Shown piece after piece: positions 7,961 through 16,546 of a DNA stretch of 64,000 bases (within the stretch, counting starts at the first letter, position 1; every line of letters starts with the position of its first letter). Origin of the DNA: Candidatus Anstonella stagnisolia (lineage in GTDB: Archaea; Micrarchaeota; Micrarchaeia; Anstonellales; Anstonellaceae); assembly GCA_902384585.1 (NCBI GenBank), contig CABMCJ010000004.1:856853-920852 (forward strand). Reading direction: 5' to 3'. Both the position numbers and the translations under genes were made by a program. A model generated the notes under the pieces. The model made no database searches. It was not told the DNA's origin and saw only the letters and a list, made by a program, of their open reading frames with translations.

Positions 7961-8866
7961 ATGGCGGCATTAAAGGACCTCATAAGCGCGCAGCAATTGC
8001 AAAAGAAAGACGTTGAGCGCCTGCTTTCAAGCGCGAAAAAAATGGAAGCTCTCCTTAAGGAAAAGTCCGTTTCACCGTGCAACAAAATAGTCGCAACCCT
8101 TTTCTTTGAGCCAAGCACGCGCACGCATTCCTCTTTTGCTGCTGCTGCAATGCGCCTTGGCTGCCACGTGCTCCCATTCAACGTTTCAAACAGCTCAATC
8201 GCAAAAGGCGAGAGCTTTGAGGACACCATAAGGATGTTCGACACATATGCGGATGCCCTTGTGCTGCGCCACCCGCAGGCAGGCTTTGCGCAAATCGCAG
8301 CAGATGCCGCGTCCCACCCTGTTGTGAACGCCGGGGATGGCGGAAACGAGCACCCCACGCAGGCCCTCATAGACATCTACACAATAATGTCGCTCAAGAA
8401 AAAAATAAGCGGCCTTAACGTAACCCTCGCAGGTGACTTAAGGCACGCGCGTGCAATGCGCTCCCTTTTCTACCTTCTTGGCATGTTTGGCGCAAACATA
8501 ACCCTTGCCTCGCCTGCAGGGCTTGAAATGGAAACCTCCCTTGTGCGCAAAGTTGACGAAAAATTCTCGCCCAAAATAAGTTTCTCCCGCTCACCCTCAA
8601 AGGAGAGCGACATCCTCTACGTGTGCCGCATACAAAAGGAACGCTTTGCAAGCCCTGCAGCCGCAGAGGCAGCGCAGGATGCGTTCCGCATAGATTCCCG
8701 CTTCCTTTCGGGCGCAAAAAAAGACATGGCAATACTGCACCCGCTTCCAAAGCACCTTGAAATCCCGCCTGAAGTGGACGCAAGCCCGCATGCAAAATAC
8801 TTCCAGCAGGCAAAATACGCGGTTCCCGTGCGCATGGCAGTGCTAAAGGAGATTCTCGCACTCTGA
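7961..8866 (+). CDS. pyrB: aspartate carbamoyltransferase catalytic chain
   Basis: Joins carbamoyl phosphate and L-aspartate in the first committed step of pyrimidine synthesis. The 301 residues match the catalytic chain length. The carbamoyl phosphate site FFEPSTRTHSSF is present with His where most family members have Arg or Lys. HPTQALIDIYT, GDLRHARAMRS and HPLPKHLEIPPEVD are also seen. The ATG at 7961 follows GGTGCAGGC and lies about 31 bases after AAGTTATAAACC. No regulatory chain (pyrI) is adjacent. Confidence 0.95.
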   Translation: MAALKDLISAQQLQKKDVERLLSSAKKMEALLKEKSVSPCNKIVATLFFEPSTRTHSSFAAAAMRLGCHVLPFNVSNSSIAKGESFEDTIRMFDTYADALVLRHPQAGFAQIAADAASHPVVNAGDGGNEHPTQALIDIYTIMSLKKKISGLNVTLAGDLRHARAMRSLFYLLGMFGANITLASPAGLEMETSLVRKVDEKFSPKISFSRSPSKESDILYVCRIQKERFASPAAAEAAQDAFRIDSRFLSGAKKDMAILHPLPKHLEIPPEVDASPHAKYFQQAKYAVPVRMAVLKEILAL

Positions 8867-8883
8867 TTTTCCACGCTGGTACT

Positions 8884-9360
8884 ATGAAAAAAATCCTTTT
8901 CTTTGCCGCAATTTTCCTGCTTTTGCTCCTTGCGCTCTTTTTGCTTTCCCAAACCCCCGCCCAGCCGCAAAAATACGCGCTTGTGAACACCCCGACGTCC
9001 CAAATAACCGCGAAGATTGCAGATACGGATTCGTCCCGCGCACTGGGCCTGATGCACGAGCATAGCCTGTGCAGCGCGTGCGGGATGCTCTTTGTTTTCC
9101 CGGATTCGCAGGTGCGCTATTTCTGGATGAAGAACACGCTCATCCCGCTTGACATGGTGTTCATTTACGAAAATTTCACCGTTGAGGGGATACGCACCGC
9201 CTATCCCTGCGGGCACGACCCCTGCCCTTTGCAGCCAAGCGCACATGCCGTAAAATACGTGCTTGAAATAAATGCAAATAGCTCAGGGGCGCTTGGGATA
9301 CGCGAAGGCACGCGCCTCATCGCAACCAATTTAAGCAGCGTCGGGCAAATTCCCCCATGA
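8884..9360 (+). CDS. DUF192 family protein, membrane-tethered
   Basis: 158 residues. An N-terminal hydrophobic helix (about 4-22) is followed by a DUF192 domain, recognised from RALGLMHEHSL, GMLFVF, RYFWMKNTLIPLDMVFI and the following YPCGHDPCPL and YVLEINA segments. The family is a small beta-barrel of unknown biochemical function, often exported. Two Cys pairs (CSAC, PCGHDPC) are consistent with an oxidising location. Its stop overlaps the ATG of the next gene (ATGA at 9357-9360). Confidence 0.85.
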   Translation: MKKILFFAAIFLLLLLALFLLSQTPAQPQKYALVNTPTSQITAKIADTDSSRALGLMHEHSLCSACGMLFVFPDSQVRYFWMKNTLIPLDMVFIYENFTVEGIRTAYPCGHDPCPLQPSAHAVKYVLEINANSSGALGIREGTRLIATNLSSVGQIPP

Positions 9361-9722
9361 AAAAGCTTTTCCTGAAGCAAAAGCCGGTCGCGCTCCTCCT
9401 TCTTCTCAAGGACTCAACGCAGCAGTGGTACCCTTCCAAGCTTGCAAGGAGCGCGGGATGCTCCTATGTCTATGCCGTGAAAGTGCTTTCCCAAATGCAA
9501 AAGCAGAACGTAGTGCAGATTTCAAAAAGCGGCAAGAACAGCGTTGTCTCGCTTTCTTCCTACGGCGCGCAGCTTGCCTCCTCCCTTGACGAGCTTTGCA
9601 AGAAAATAGACGCCGCAAAAAAAGAGACGCAGGCAGAAGCCTCGCAAAAGGAGGCGCAGCCCTCGCAAAAGCAGGAAGAGAAGGAAAGAAGGGAAGAAAA
9701 GGAAAAGAAAGAGGAAAAATAA
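9357..9722 (+). CDS. winged-helix protein with charged tail
   Basis: 121 residues. Residues 1-85 read as an archaeal winged helix-turn-helix: a helix with YPSKLARSAGCSYVYAVKVLSQMQKQNVVQI as HTH and recognition helix, then the wing SKSGKNSVVSLSSYG. From about residue 88 to the end the sequence is almost entirely K, E, Q and A, which predicts a long charged helix or disordered tail. It is translationally coupled to the DUF192 gene by an ATGA overlap. Probably a DNA-binding regulator; its target is unknown. Confidence 0.7.
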   Translation: MKKLFLKQKPVALLLLLKDSTQQWYPSKLARSAGCSYVYAVKVLSQMQKQNVVQISKSGKNSVVSLSSYGAQLASSLDELCKKIDAAKKETQAEASQKEAQPSQKQEEKERREEKEKKEEK

Positions 9723-9723
9723 T

Positions 9724-10155
9724 TCAGATTACGCGCAGCTCAACCGCCTTTTTCACGGAATTAAGCACGTGCCCGTAGTCCCTATAATGCGCATACACGC
9801 TTATTGTGATGCGGTAGTTGCCTGCCGCAGTCTGCGAGCTTCCATGGAGCGAAAGCGTGAATTTCTTTTCCTCGCCGCTTTTCATTGTGCCAAGGCGGTA
9901 TTCCTTTGTGCGCGCAATCCCCATGCCGTCAAACCCAAGCCCCTTTGGCACGTCCACGTTAACAGACGTTATCGCTTCCCCCTCGCTTATGTTTTTTACC
10001 CCAAGCTCAAGGTCCACGCTTTCGTCTTTTTTTGCAGCAAGGCGCACGGGCCTAAATGCCGTTGTTATCGAAAACATCGGCACAGCAACCGGTTCGCCCG
10101 TTGCCTCATCTTTTTTTGCGCCTGCTGCGCCAAATATACCATCGAGAAATCCCAT
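9724..10155 (-). CDS. hypothetical protein, Ig-like/CARDB-like fold
   Basis: 143 residues, mostly beta-strand. The middle part (DLELGVKNISEGEAITSVNVDVPKG) followed by RLGTMKSGEEKKFTLSL and GNYRITISVYAHYRDYG reads like a CARDB/NPCBM-associated Ig-like domain that mediates adhesion or interactions. There is no signal peptide, so it may be cytoplasmic. It converges with the winged-helix gene, with one base between their stop codons. Function unknown. Confidence 0.6.
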   Translation of the reverse strand: MGFLDGIFGAAGAKKDEATGEPVAVPMFSITTAFRPVRLAAKKDESVDLELGVKNISEGEAITSVNVDVPKGLGFDGMGIARTKEYRLGTMKSGEEKKFTLSLHGSSQTAAGNYRITISVYAHYRDYGHVLNSVKKAVELRVI

Positions 10156-10191
10156 AAGCTCACCTTTTAACCCAATTAGCAGCCATTATTT

Positions 10192-11373
10192 TTATTTCTG
10201 AGCCTTTAAGACGTATTTTTGCACAAGGGAAAGCGCCTCCTGCAACTCCTCTTCAGGTGGAAGGAACACAAGCCGCATGTACCCTTCCTCTTTTTTTGCC
10301 CCAAACGCGCTCCCGGGCACGCACAGCACCCCGGTTTCCTCAAGAAGCCCGTGCACGAACGCAAAATCATCCTTCCATTTGTCCCCCAGCTCCACCTTTG
10401 CAAACGCATAGAATGCGGCCTTTGGCTTCACGCACGAAATTCCCTGCACTTCATTAAGCATTTTGTGCAAAAGCCCGCCCCTTTTTTTGAGCTTCGCAAG
10501 GTTCGGCTTAAGATAGTCCATGCTGCCCCTCATTGCAGCAAGCAGCCCAAACTGCATTTCCCAGTTCACAGAGAGCCGTGCATTTGTCTGCTTTGTGAGG
10601 GCCTCTGCAAGGGGCTCCATGCCCTCCCCGTGCAGCGCCAGATACCCCACCCTCGCTCCCGGGTAAAAATAATTTTTCGACATCCCGTTCCCGCTTATGA
10701 GCTTTGCATCTTTTGGCGCCACGTCCCTTAAGTTCGTGCATTCCCCGTCAAAAACGAGCCTGTCGTAAATCTCGTCCGCAATGAGCGGGATGTCATGCTG
10801 TGCCGCAAGCTCCCCGATTTCCCTAAGCACGCTTTTCGGGCACACAGAGCCCGTCGGATTGTTCGGGTTTATCACAACAATCGCGCGCGTTTTTGAATTT
10901 ATTTTCCTGCGCATGTCGTCAACGTCAGGTATCCAGTTTTTGTCGCACGCATAATAGTTTTCCACGCCTCCGACCACCTTTGAGTCTGTGACATAGAGCG
11001 GGTATGCCGGAATCGGCATCATCAGATTGTCCCCTGCATCCATGAGCGCGCTAAAAAGGAACGTGATGCCCTCGCTAAGCCCGTTTGTGACAAAAACATT
11101 TTCAAAGGAAACGCCCTCTTTTTTCGCTATTTCTTCCCGCAGGAGCGGCTCGCCCTGCGAGGGCGCATATCCTGTGTATTTCCCATCCTTGAGCGCGTCC
11201 TTTATCGCCTCCAGCACATGCTGCGGGGGCCTGAAATCAAACCGGTTCGGGTCGCCTATGTTAAGCCAGTGTATTTTTTTGCCGCCCTTCTCAACCCTTT
11301 GCGCAGCAGCAACGATGTCCCGTATCGCATAGGAAAGATGCGCTATTTTGGAGGCTATCCTGACTTTTCCCAT
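10192..11373 (-). CDS. pyridoxal phosphate aminotransferase class I/II, alanine aminotransferase-like
   Basis: 393 residues, fold-type I PLP enzyme. The GDPNRFDF substrate loop, YAPSQGEPLLREEIA, NPNNPTGSV, ADEIYDRLVFDG and the PLP lysine context SGNGMSKNYFYPGARVGY are all present. The overall pattern is closest to archaeal alanine/aspartate aminotransferases, which interconvert alanine or aspartate and 2-oxo acids; substrate is inferred only. I chose the ATG at 11373 because a CTTTTTAAGTG TATA-like element lies about 25 bases before it. It may be co-transcribed with the HypA-like gene upstream. Confidence 0.88.
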   Translation of the reverse strand: MGKVRIASKIAHLSYAIRDIVAAAQRVEKGGKKIHWLNIGDPNRFDFRPPQHVLEAIKDALKDGKYTGYAPSQGEPLLREEIAKKEGVSFENVFVTNGLSEGITFLFSALMDAGDNLMMPIPAYPLYVTDSKVVGGVENYYACDKNWIPDVDDMRRKINSKTRAIVVINPNNPTGSVCPKSVLREIGELAAQHDIPLIADEIYDRLVFDGECTNLRDVAPKDAKLISGNGMSKNYFYPGARVGYLALHGEGMEPLAEALTKQTNARLSVNWEMQFGLLAAMRGSMDYLKPNLAKLKKRGGLLHKMLNEVQGISCVKPKAAFYAFAKVELGDKWKDDFAFVHGLLEETGVLCVPGSAFGAKKEEGYMRLVFLPPEEELQEALSLVQKYVLKAQK

Positions 11374-11433
11374 GCGCGTATTTTTGCACATCACTTAAAA
11401 AGCGTTTCAGGGAAAAGTCGGCAAAAAACGAAT

Positions 11434-11772
11434 TTATTCAACTTCAATGTCCTTCAATTCCACGCTGTCCCCTTCAAGCACCTGCGGGTATTTCTTTTTG
11501 CATTTCGGGCACGAAAAATCAGGCGTGCCCTCCGCCCCGCTTGTTTGTATCTCCGGCGCGCCCTCAAACCCGCATCCGCACTTCACCCTTGCTTTTTTCT
11601 CTTCAATGTCAACAGAGGAAAAAGGCAGGAGAAGCGCAATCTCCTTTGCAAGGTCGGGAACGGAAATAGTTGCAAACTGCCCCACCTCAACCGTCATGGT
11701 TGTAATGTGCATTTTCTTTGCAGCCTCTTTTGCGCTTTGCACAATTTCAGCCGCAACCGCTTTTGCATCCAT
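11434..11772 (-). CDS. HypA-like zinc-ribbon protein
   Basis: 112 residues with the layout of HypA/HybF: an alpha/beta N-terminal half (MTVEVGQFATISVPDLAKEIALLLP) followed by a zinc ribbon with KCGCGFEG and FSCPKCKKKYP, then an acidic C-terminal strand. HypA delivers nickel to [NiFe] hydrogenase. Here the N-terminal Met-His nickel motif is absent (it begins MDAK) and no [NiFe] hydrogenase is visible, so a different role is likely. It sits 22 bases after nreA and 60 before the aminotransferase. Confidence 0.65.
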   Translation of the reverse strand: MDAKAVAAEIVQSAKEAAKKMHITTMTVEVGQFATISVPDLAKEIALLLPFSSVDIEEKKARVKCGCGFEGAPEIQTSGAEGTPDFSCPKCKKKYPQVLEGDSVELKDIEVE

Positions 11773-11794
11773 ATGCTAAACTGCACCCCAATGA

Positions 11795-12982
11795 TTAAAA
11801 ATCTCCCAGCTTCGTTTGCCTTAGTACCCTGCTCTTTTTCTCATATTCCCGAATCGGTATTTTCAGCCTGCTTGCAATCACCCCAAGCGCCTCCTGCAGG
11901 CTCCCGAATTTTTCCGCCCTTCCCAAAAATGCGTGCCTGACGTTCTCGCGCACCTCCCAAACTCCGCACGGTATAATGTATCCCTCCCCGATTTCCCTAA
12001 AGAGAACCGCCCTTGCCTGCTTCCCGATTTTTTGCAGCCCCTCAGCAACCCCCAGCCGCGCAGCATAATACCCGCCACCTTGGCGCTGCGCATAATCGCT
12101 TCTTCCCCAATGCGGTTCGTACTCTTCGCTAATGTCCCCCCATTTATTTGCATACACCATCGTCTCAAACTGCTCATACTCCCACGCGCCGGGCATGAGA
12201 AGGACCTCAAAATGGTTGTGCAAATACGTGTTTGAATAAACATAATGCCAGTTTGTGTGCGGCATTCCCCTTATTTTTTCCATAATGCCCTTTCCCAGCA
12301 TGTCGTCCGTAGCAGTAATCCCCCATTTCGTAGGCACGAGCTTTTTCTCCGCTTTCCTGCCCAGCACTCCCGCAGTAAGCAATTTCGTAATGTAATAGTT
12401 GTCAAACCCTTCAAGCGCAAGCTCCCCAACCGCCTCAACTGCCTTCACCCCTTCCTGCACAACCTCGTCCACTTTCTTCGGTATCCTCGGATTGTCCGCA
12501 ATTTCCAGCTTTTCAATTGGCGCACTAGGCCCCGCAGGAGAGTGCACCTCGTCGTACGAGATTTCAAATTTCGGCACCTTTGAAAACCTCACTTCCACGT
12601 CAATCGGCTTTATGGACATTATGCTCTCGCGCACCTGTTCTATCATTCGCCCCTGCGGCCTTATGCCCATCATTTTCCTTCCCTGCACCTGCATTGCCCT
12701 CTGCCTTATAATGCCTCCAAAATCCATGCCATACCAGTCCGCGGGAGAGTCCAGCACTTCCCCCACTGCAACAGTGGGGCCCGCATACACCTTCGGATAG
12801 AAATTGTGCCCCACAAAAATGTTCGGCGGTGTGGGCCCGAAAATGTCCTGCTTAAGCTGCGGGTTTATTTCCTTCGCAAGCTCTGCGGAAAAGTTGTGCG
12901 GGCAAAAAGCCCTCCTGTTTTTGATGCACGCATTGCACAGTTTCATGCACCCATTTCTCCTGCACGCATTATATATTTTCAT
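11795..12982 (-). CDS. nreA: DNA repair protein NreA
   Basis: 395 residues of the archaeal Nre family, implicated in repair and shown in other archaea to bind PCNA. Features: Cys-rich N-terminus (C7, C12, C16, C19, C27) likely binding zinc, FGPTPPNIFVGHNFYPKVYAGP, and a C-terminal SRLKIPIREYEKKSRVLRQ. The last residues QTKLGDF form a PCNA-interacting (PIP) box. I chose the ATG at 12982 because GTAGGTGC lies just upstream; the in-frame ATG at 12997 would put that site inside the gene. Divergent from dphB, 23 bases away. Confidence 0.92.
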   Translation of the reverse strand: MKIYNACRRNGCMKLCNACIKNRRAFCPHNFSAELAKEINPQLKQDIFGPTPPNIFVGHNFYPKVYAGPTVAVGEVLDSPADWYGMDFGGIIRQRAMQVQGRKMMGIRPQGRMIEQVRESIMSIKPIDVEVRFSKVPKFEISYDEVHSPAGPSAPIEKLEIADNPRIPKKVDEVVQEGVKAVEAVGELALEGFDNYYITKLLTAGVLGRKAEKKLVPTKWGITATDDMLGKGIMEKIRGMPHTNWHYVYSNTYLHNHFEVLLMPGAWEYEQFETMVYANKWGDISEEYEPHWGRSDYAQRQGGGYYAARLGVAEGLQKIGKQARAVLFREIGEGYIIPCGVWEVRENVRHAFLGRAEKFGSLQEALGVIASRLKIPIREYEKKSRVLRQTKLGDF

Positions 12983-13005
12983 GCACCTACTTTCCACTGG
13001 GTTTT

Positions 13006-13779
13006 ATGCTCTATCTCATAGGAATCGGCATATGCGACGAAACTGACATGTCGCTTCGCGCGCTCGAAGTGCTGAAAAAATGCAGCATTGTTTTTGCAGA
13101 AAGCTACACTTCAATACTTTCCGAAGGCACGCTTTCCCGCCTGGAAAAATTGTGCAAGAAAAAAATAAAGCTGCTCAAAAGGGCAGACGTAGAGAATGAA
13201 AAAGAAATCCTTTCCGCGTGCTCGGATGATGCATCAGTCTGCCTCCTTGTGGCAGGCGACCCCTTAATCGCAACAACGCACGTTTCCCTTCTCCTTGCAG
13301 CCCAAAAGAAAAACATCCCAACAAAAGTAATCCACTCATCTTCCATTCTCTCCGCCGCAATCGGCGAGTCGGGCCTGCAGGCATACCGCTTTGGCAAAAT
13401 AGTGACAATCCCAAAATGGAAGCCCAACTACACGCCCTCTTCCCCCTACGATACAATACAGGAGAACCTCTCACGGAATTTGCACACGCTTCTCCTGCTT
13501 GACTTGGACGAAAAAGGCGAGCACCTTGAGCCCAAGGAAGCATTGCGCGAACTGCTCTCAATGGAAGAGGAAAAAAAGAAGGGCATAATTTTGCACACAA
13601 CAAATTTCGTGCTTCTTTCGCGCGTGGGCTGGCCAACCCAAAGGAGAATATACTCCTCCCTTGCCGCCCTCCTCGACGGGCACACGGACGATTTGCCCGC
13701 AATCCTCATCCTTCCCGCAAAATTGCACTTCATGGAAGAGGAGTTCTTGGCCGAATTTGCAATGGAAAGCGGGCTCTAA
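13006..13779 (+). CDS. dphB: diphthine synthase
   Basis: SAM-dependent methyltransferase that methylates the modified histidine of elongation factor 2 on the way to diphthamide. 257 residues, tetrapyrrole-methylase fold: MLYLIGIGI start, VAGDPLIATTH nucleotide-binding loop, HSSSILSAAIGESGLQAYRFG, and PYDTIQENL. The ATG lies about 30 bases after TTATATATTTTC, consistent with a leaderless mRNA. Its stop overlaps the 3' end of the convergent mevalonate kinase gene by four bases. Confidence 0.95.
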   Translation: MLYLIGIGICDETDMSLRALEVLKKCSIVFAESYTSILSEGTLSRLEKLCKKKIKLLKRADVENEKEILSACSDDASVCLLVAGDPLIATTHVSLLLAAQKKNIPTKVIHSSSILSAAIGESGLQAYRFGKIVTIPKWKPNYTPSSPYDTIQENLSRNLHTLLLLDLDEKGEHLEPKEALRELLSMEEEKKKGIILHTTNFVLLSRVGWPTQRRIYSSLAALLDGHTDDLPAILILPAKLHFMEEEFLAEFAMESGL

Positions 13780-14762
13780 ATTTTACCTGCAATTTTTATC
13801 TCAGCAGCAGAAAAATTGGCATCTTCAAGTGCCTGCACTATTTTCCCAACTGCCTTTTCCCCGCAAAGCACAAGCACCGCGCCACCTTCCCCGCCCGCCC
13901 CAGTAAGCTTTGCCCCGTACGCCCCGTGCGCAAATGCAATTTCCCTGCATTTCTCAATCCCAGCAGAGCTTGCCCCATGCGCGGCAAGCAGGCCGTGGTT
14001 TGCGTTCATGCACGAGCCAAGCTCCACAATGCTCCCAGTTTTTTTCAAATTCTCAATTGCTTTTTTGAAAACCTGCCCAAAATCCGCGGCAATTTTCTTC
14101 CTTTGCGCGGTATTTGCCGCCCCCTGCACCCCATAGCTCTTTGCGAACTTCTCAACAAGCTCCGATGTTTTTGAGCGCACTCCTTCAAAGGTGTCACAAA
14201 GAAGCAGGCGCGAGCCTTTTGGAAGCTCCACTTTCGCATCCTTGAAAACAAACCTCACCGGCTCAAACTTTTTCTCAAAGAGCACAGGCTTTCCCTCCAT
14301 TACCGTTGTAGCATCAATCCCGCTTGCCCGCGCCCCGTGCGCAATCTCCTCTGCTTTTTGCACAATTTCAAAAAATTTCTTTTTTGAAAGTTTTTTCCCA
14401 TATGCAGCGCACAGTGCCCGAAGGAAACTCGTTGCAAACGATGCGCTCATCCCGGTTCCCTTCTGCGAAACTTGGGCAGAAAACCTCGCAACAAACGGCA
14501 TCTCATCCGCTTTTGTTTCCGCCAAAAACCCGCAGTATGCAACCCTCAAGTTCTCAAATTTCTCGTTTGTGCCTGCCTCTTCCTGCGAAAAAAAGTCATC
14601 CCCAATTGAACTTATGAGCCGCACTCCCACTTTCCCGCCCGCCCTTTCAATTTCAACCCTTGTGCCAGGCTCTATCGGAACACAAAGCGCAGCAGCACCA
14701 TGCACGACATAGTGCTCCCCGAAAAGTATCGCCTTCCTTGGTGCAGTTCCAACAAACGCCAT
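13776..14762 (-). CDS. mvk: mevalonate kinase
   Basis: GHMP kinase that phosphorylates mevalonate in isoprenoid synthesis for archaeal lipids. 328 residues. Motif 1 is PRKAILFGEHYVVHG. The ATP loop is GTGMSASFATSFLRAL, a variant of the usual GLGSSAA. Motif 3 is KLTGAGGEGG. ARASGIDATT carries the catalytic Asp region. It is the third gene of an rpiA-nadK-mvk unit; a GGTAATTTGC site lies between the nadK stop and its ATG. Other mevalonate genes lie at 37.6-40.3 kb. Confidence 0.93.
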   Translation of the reverse strand: MAFVGTAPRKAILFGEHYVVHGAAALCVPIEPGTRVEIERAGGKVGVRLISSIGDDFFSQEEAGTNEKFENLRVAYCGFLAETKADEMPFVARFSAQVSQKGTGMSASFATSFLRALCAAYGKKLSKKKFFEIVQKAEEIAHGARASGIDATTVMEGKPVLFEKKFEPVRFVFKDAKVELPKGSRLLLCDTFEGVRSKTSELVEKFAKSYGVQGAANTAQRKKIAADFGQVFKKAIENLKKTGSIVELGSCMNANHGLLAAHGASSAGIEKCREIAFAHGAYGAKLTGAGGEGGAVLVLCGEKAVGKIVQALEDANFSAAEIKIAGKI

Positions 14763-14771
14763 GCAAATTAC

Positions 14772-15476
14772 CTACACAATCACAAATTTCGCATACTTTC
14801 CGCTCACCCACACTTTCACAACGCTCTTTTGCTTGAGCGGGAAAACTTCCTGCCCGTCTATCACAACGTCCGCGTCGCATTCGGATTCCACTACCAGCCT
14901 GCACTTCACGCCCGCAGGCACAACAACAGGCTCAAATTCCCTTCTAAAAGGCGCAATCGCAACCGCCTGGTACTCATTTGCATCAGCCCCCATCTCCTTC
15001 CCACCGCACGAATAGCAATACGCAGGCGAACCCGTGGGGGTTGCAAACATCACCCCGTCCGCGCGGAATTCGTGCCACTTTTGCCCGATTTCAAGCCCCA
15101 ACATAAGTATCCTGTGCTCCTTGTTCCTTGCGCACACCTCGTTTAGTGCGTCAGGCAATCTCTTCCCATCAAGCTCGCTTGCAAGCATGATGCGGTGCTG
15201 CACCTTGTATCCCGCCAGTATTTTCCCAAGCTTTTCCTTCCAGTCCTCAAGCTTTGCCTGGCACAGGAAGCTGCTTTTTGAGCCTATCGCAAAAATGTCC
15301 TTGTCAAAATGCCTGTTGTTGTGCAGGATAGTCCCATCTCCCCCTATTGTTACAAGAAGCTTTCCGGAAGGAGTTACCTCCACCCCGTTTCCCTGCAAAA
15401 AGACCTCCACCTCTTCCTTTACTTTCACAACATGCGGCTTTTTCGGGTTTGCAACAACGTATGCGGAAAGCCCCAT
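14772..15476 (-). CDS. nadK: NAD kinase
   Basis: Phosphorylates NAD to NADP. 234 residues with the diagnostic TIGGDGTILHNNR loop, FRADGVMFATPTGSPAYCYSCGG and a C-terminal VVIDGQEVFPLKQ. The ATG at 15476 is two bases after the rpiA stop and is preceded by GGGGGGAATAAGG. The frame extends further upstream inside rpiA, but the coupled start is more plausible. NADPH would serve biosynthesis such as HMG-CoA reduction in the linked mevalonate pathway. Confidence 0.93.
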   Translation of the reverse strand: MGLSAYVVANPKKPHVVKVKEEVEVFLQGNGVEVTPSGKLLVTIGGDGTILHNNRHFDKDIFAIGSKSSFLCQAKLEDWKEKLGKILAGYKVQHRIMLASELDGKRLPDALNEVCARNKEHRILMLGLEIGQKWHEFRADGVMFATPTGSPAYCYSCGGKEMGADANEYQAVAIAPFRREFEPVVVPAGVKCRLVVESECDADVVIDGQEVFPLKQKSVVKVWVSGKYAKFVIV

Positions 15477-15478
15477 CC

Positions 15479-16156
15479 TTATTCCCCCCCTGCCTTTATT
15501 TCCCGCGCCCCGTTTCCAGTGCCTACTATCGCGCACTGCACGTTCCTAGTGAAAATCCCGTTGTCCACGACTCCCGCAATCCCATTTATTTCCTGCTCAA
15601 GTTTCTTCGGGCTTTTTATTTTCCCAAAAGTAGCGTGCACAATCCAGTTTGAATTGTCCGTAACAAACGTTTTTCCGCCATCCGCCCTTACGACCGCATC
15701 AACCGCCCCGATTTCTTTCAACTCCCTGCACACGATTTTCGCAGCCATCGGAATTACTTCGACCGGCACAATCCCAAAAAGTTCCTTCACTACTTTTCCC
15801 TCGTCTGCAATTACCACAAACTTTTCAGCCCTATAATCTATGATTTTCTCCCTTACGAGCGCTCCGCCCATCCCCTTGATGAGATTCAGTTTCGCATCAA
15901 TCTTGTCCGCCCCGTCCGCAGCAAAATCAATCTTTTCCACAAAAGAAAACGGCACGACTTTGAGCCCCAGGGATTTTGCAAGTGCCTCGGATGCATTTGA
16001 GGTAGCAACACAAGTGAGCGCAAGCTTCTCTTCCTTTTCCCGCCTTGCAAGCGCCTCTATGAAAAATTTCGCAGTGCTGCCTGTCCCAAGCCCCACTACG
16101 GTGCCCGCCTTTGCGAGCTTTGCAGCCGCCTCTCCCGCCTCTGCTTTGGAATCCAT
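15479..16156 (-). CDS. rpiA: ribose-5-phosphate isomerase A
   Basis: Interconverts ribulose-5-phosphate and ribose-5-phosphate. 225 residues. VVGLGTGSTAKFFIEAL, DGADKIDAKLNLIKGMGGALVREKII and the later FVVIADEGKVV and DGIFT-like VVDNGIFTRN match the RpiA family. The ATG at 16156 lies about 25 bases after TTTTATAAAG, so translation is probably leaderless. It heads the rpiA-nadK-mvk unit. Confidence 0.95.
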   Translation of the reverse strand: MDSKAEAGEAAAKLAKAGTVVGLGTGSTAKFFIEALARREKEEKLALTCVATSNASEALAKSLGLKVVPFSFVEKIDFAADGADKIDAKLNLIKGMGGALVREKIIDYRAEKFVVIADEGKVVKELFGIVPVEVIPMAAKIVCRELKEIGAVDAVVRADGGKTFVTDNSNWIVHATFGKIKSPKKLEQEINGIAGVVDNGIFTRNVQCAIVGTGNGAREIKAGGE

Positions 16157-16276
16157 GGATAGATTTTGAAATGCAGCTTTATAAAACGGGAGCCGCAAGC
16201 GCGGGTTTTGAAACACATATTTTTAAATCCGAATATTCACAGATACCCTTACGCCCTTTGGGCTGGAGAGGATAGA

Positions 16277-16348
16277 ATGGAAAAAACAAACGGAGGTGCA
16301 CAAGCAGAAGCAACCAACAACGGGTGTTGCATTTTCTTTGCAGCATAA
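16277..16348 (+). CDS. short ORF overlapping the HTH gene start
   Basis: A 23-codon frame (MEKTNGGAQAEATNNGCCIFFAA) begins at an ATG with GGAGAGGAT upstream and about 45 bases after a TTTTTAAATCC TATA box. It overlaps the start of the HTH gene in another frame. It may be a leader peptide, or the true N-terminus of the HTH protein separated by a +1 frameshift. It may equally be chance. Confidence 0.3.
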   Translation: MEKTNGGAQAEATNNGCCIFFAA

Positions 16349-16532
16349 CTCTAGTTCTTCAAGGAAGGCAGGCAGGCCGCGCGCAATCGCGGCGTCGGTC
16401 CAAAGCGAAATAGTCGCGCTGTATTATTCCCAATACATCAGCGTGCGCTCGATTGCAAAAATGTACGGCTTATCGCACAGCACAGTGTGGCGCGCAGTAA
16501 ACTCCCCCATAGCGGGAGCAGCGCAATATTAA
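16296..16532 (+). CDS. resolvase-type helix-turn-helix protein
   Basis: 78 residues from a GTG start with GGAGG overlapping it. The C-terminal half reads GRPRAIAASVQSEIVALYYSQYISVRSIAKMYGLSHSTVWRAV, the pattern of the C-terminal HTH of Hin/resolvase recombinases and of small archaeal regulators. No recombinase catalytic domain is present. It may be a free-standing regulator or the remnant of a mobile element. The gene after it begins 14 bases downstream and tRNA-Met lies beyond. Confidence 0.6.
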   Translation: MHKQKQPTTGVAFSLQHNSSSSRKAGRPRAIAASVQSEIVALYYSQYISVRSIAKMYGLSHSTVWRAVNSPIAGAAQY

Positions 16533-16546
16533 AAAAGGTGAAAAAT

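Noticed and set aside
11434..11772. True HypA nickel chaperone for a [NiFe] hydrogenase
   Set aside because: The Met-His nickel-binding start is missing and no [NiFe] hydrogenase genes are present; only the fold is claimed.
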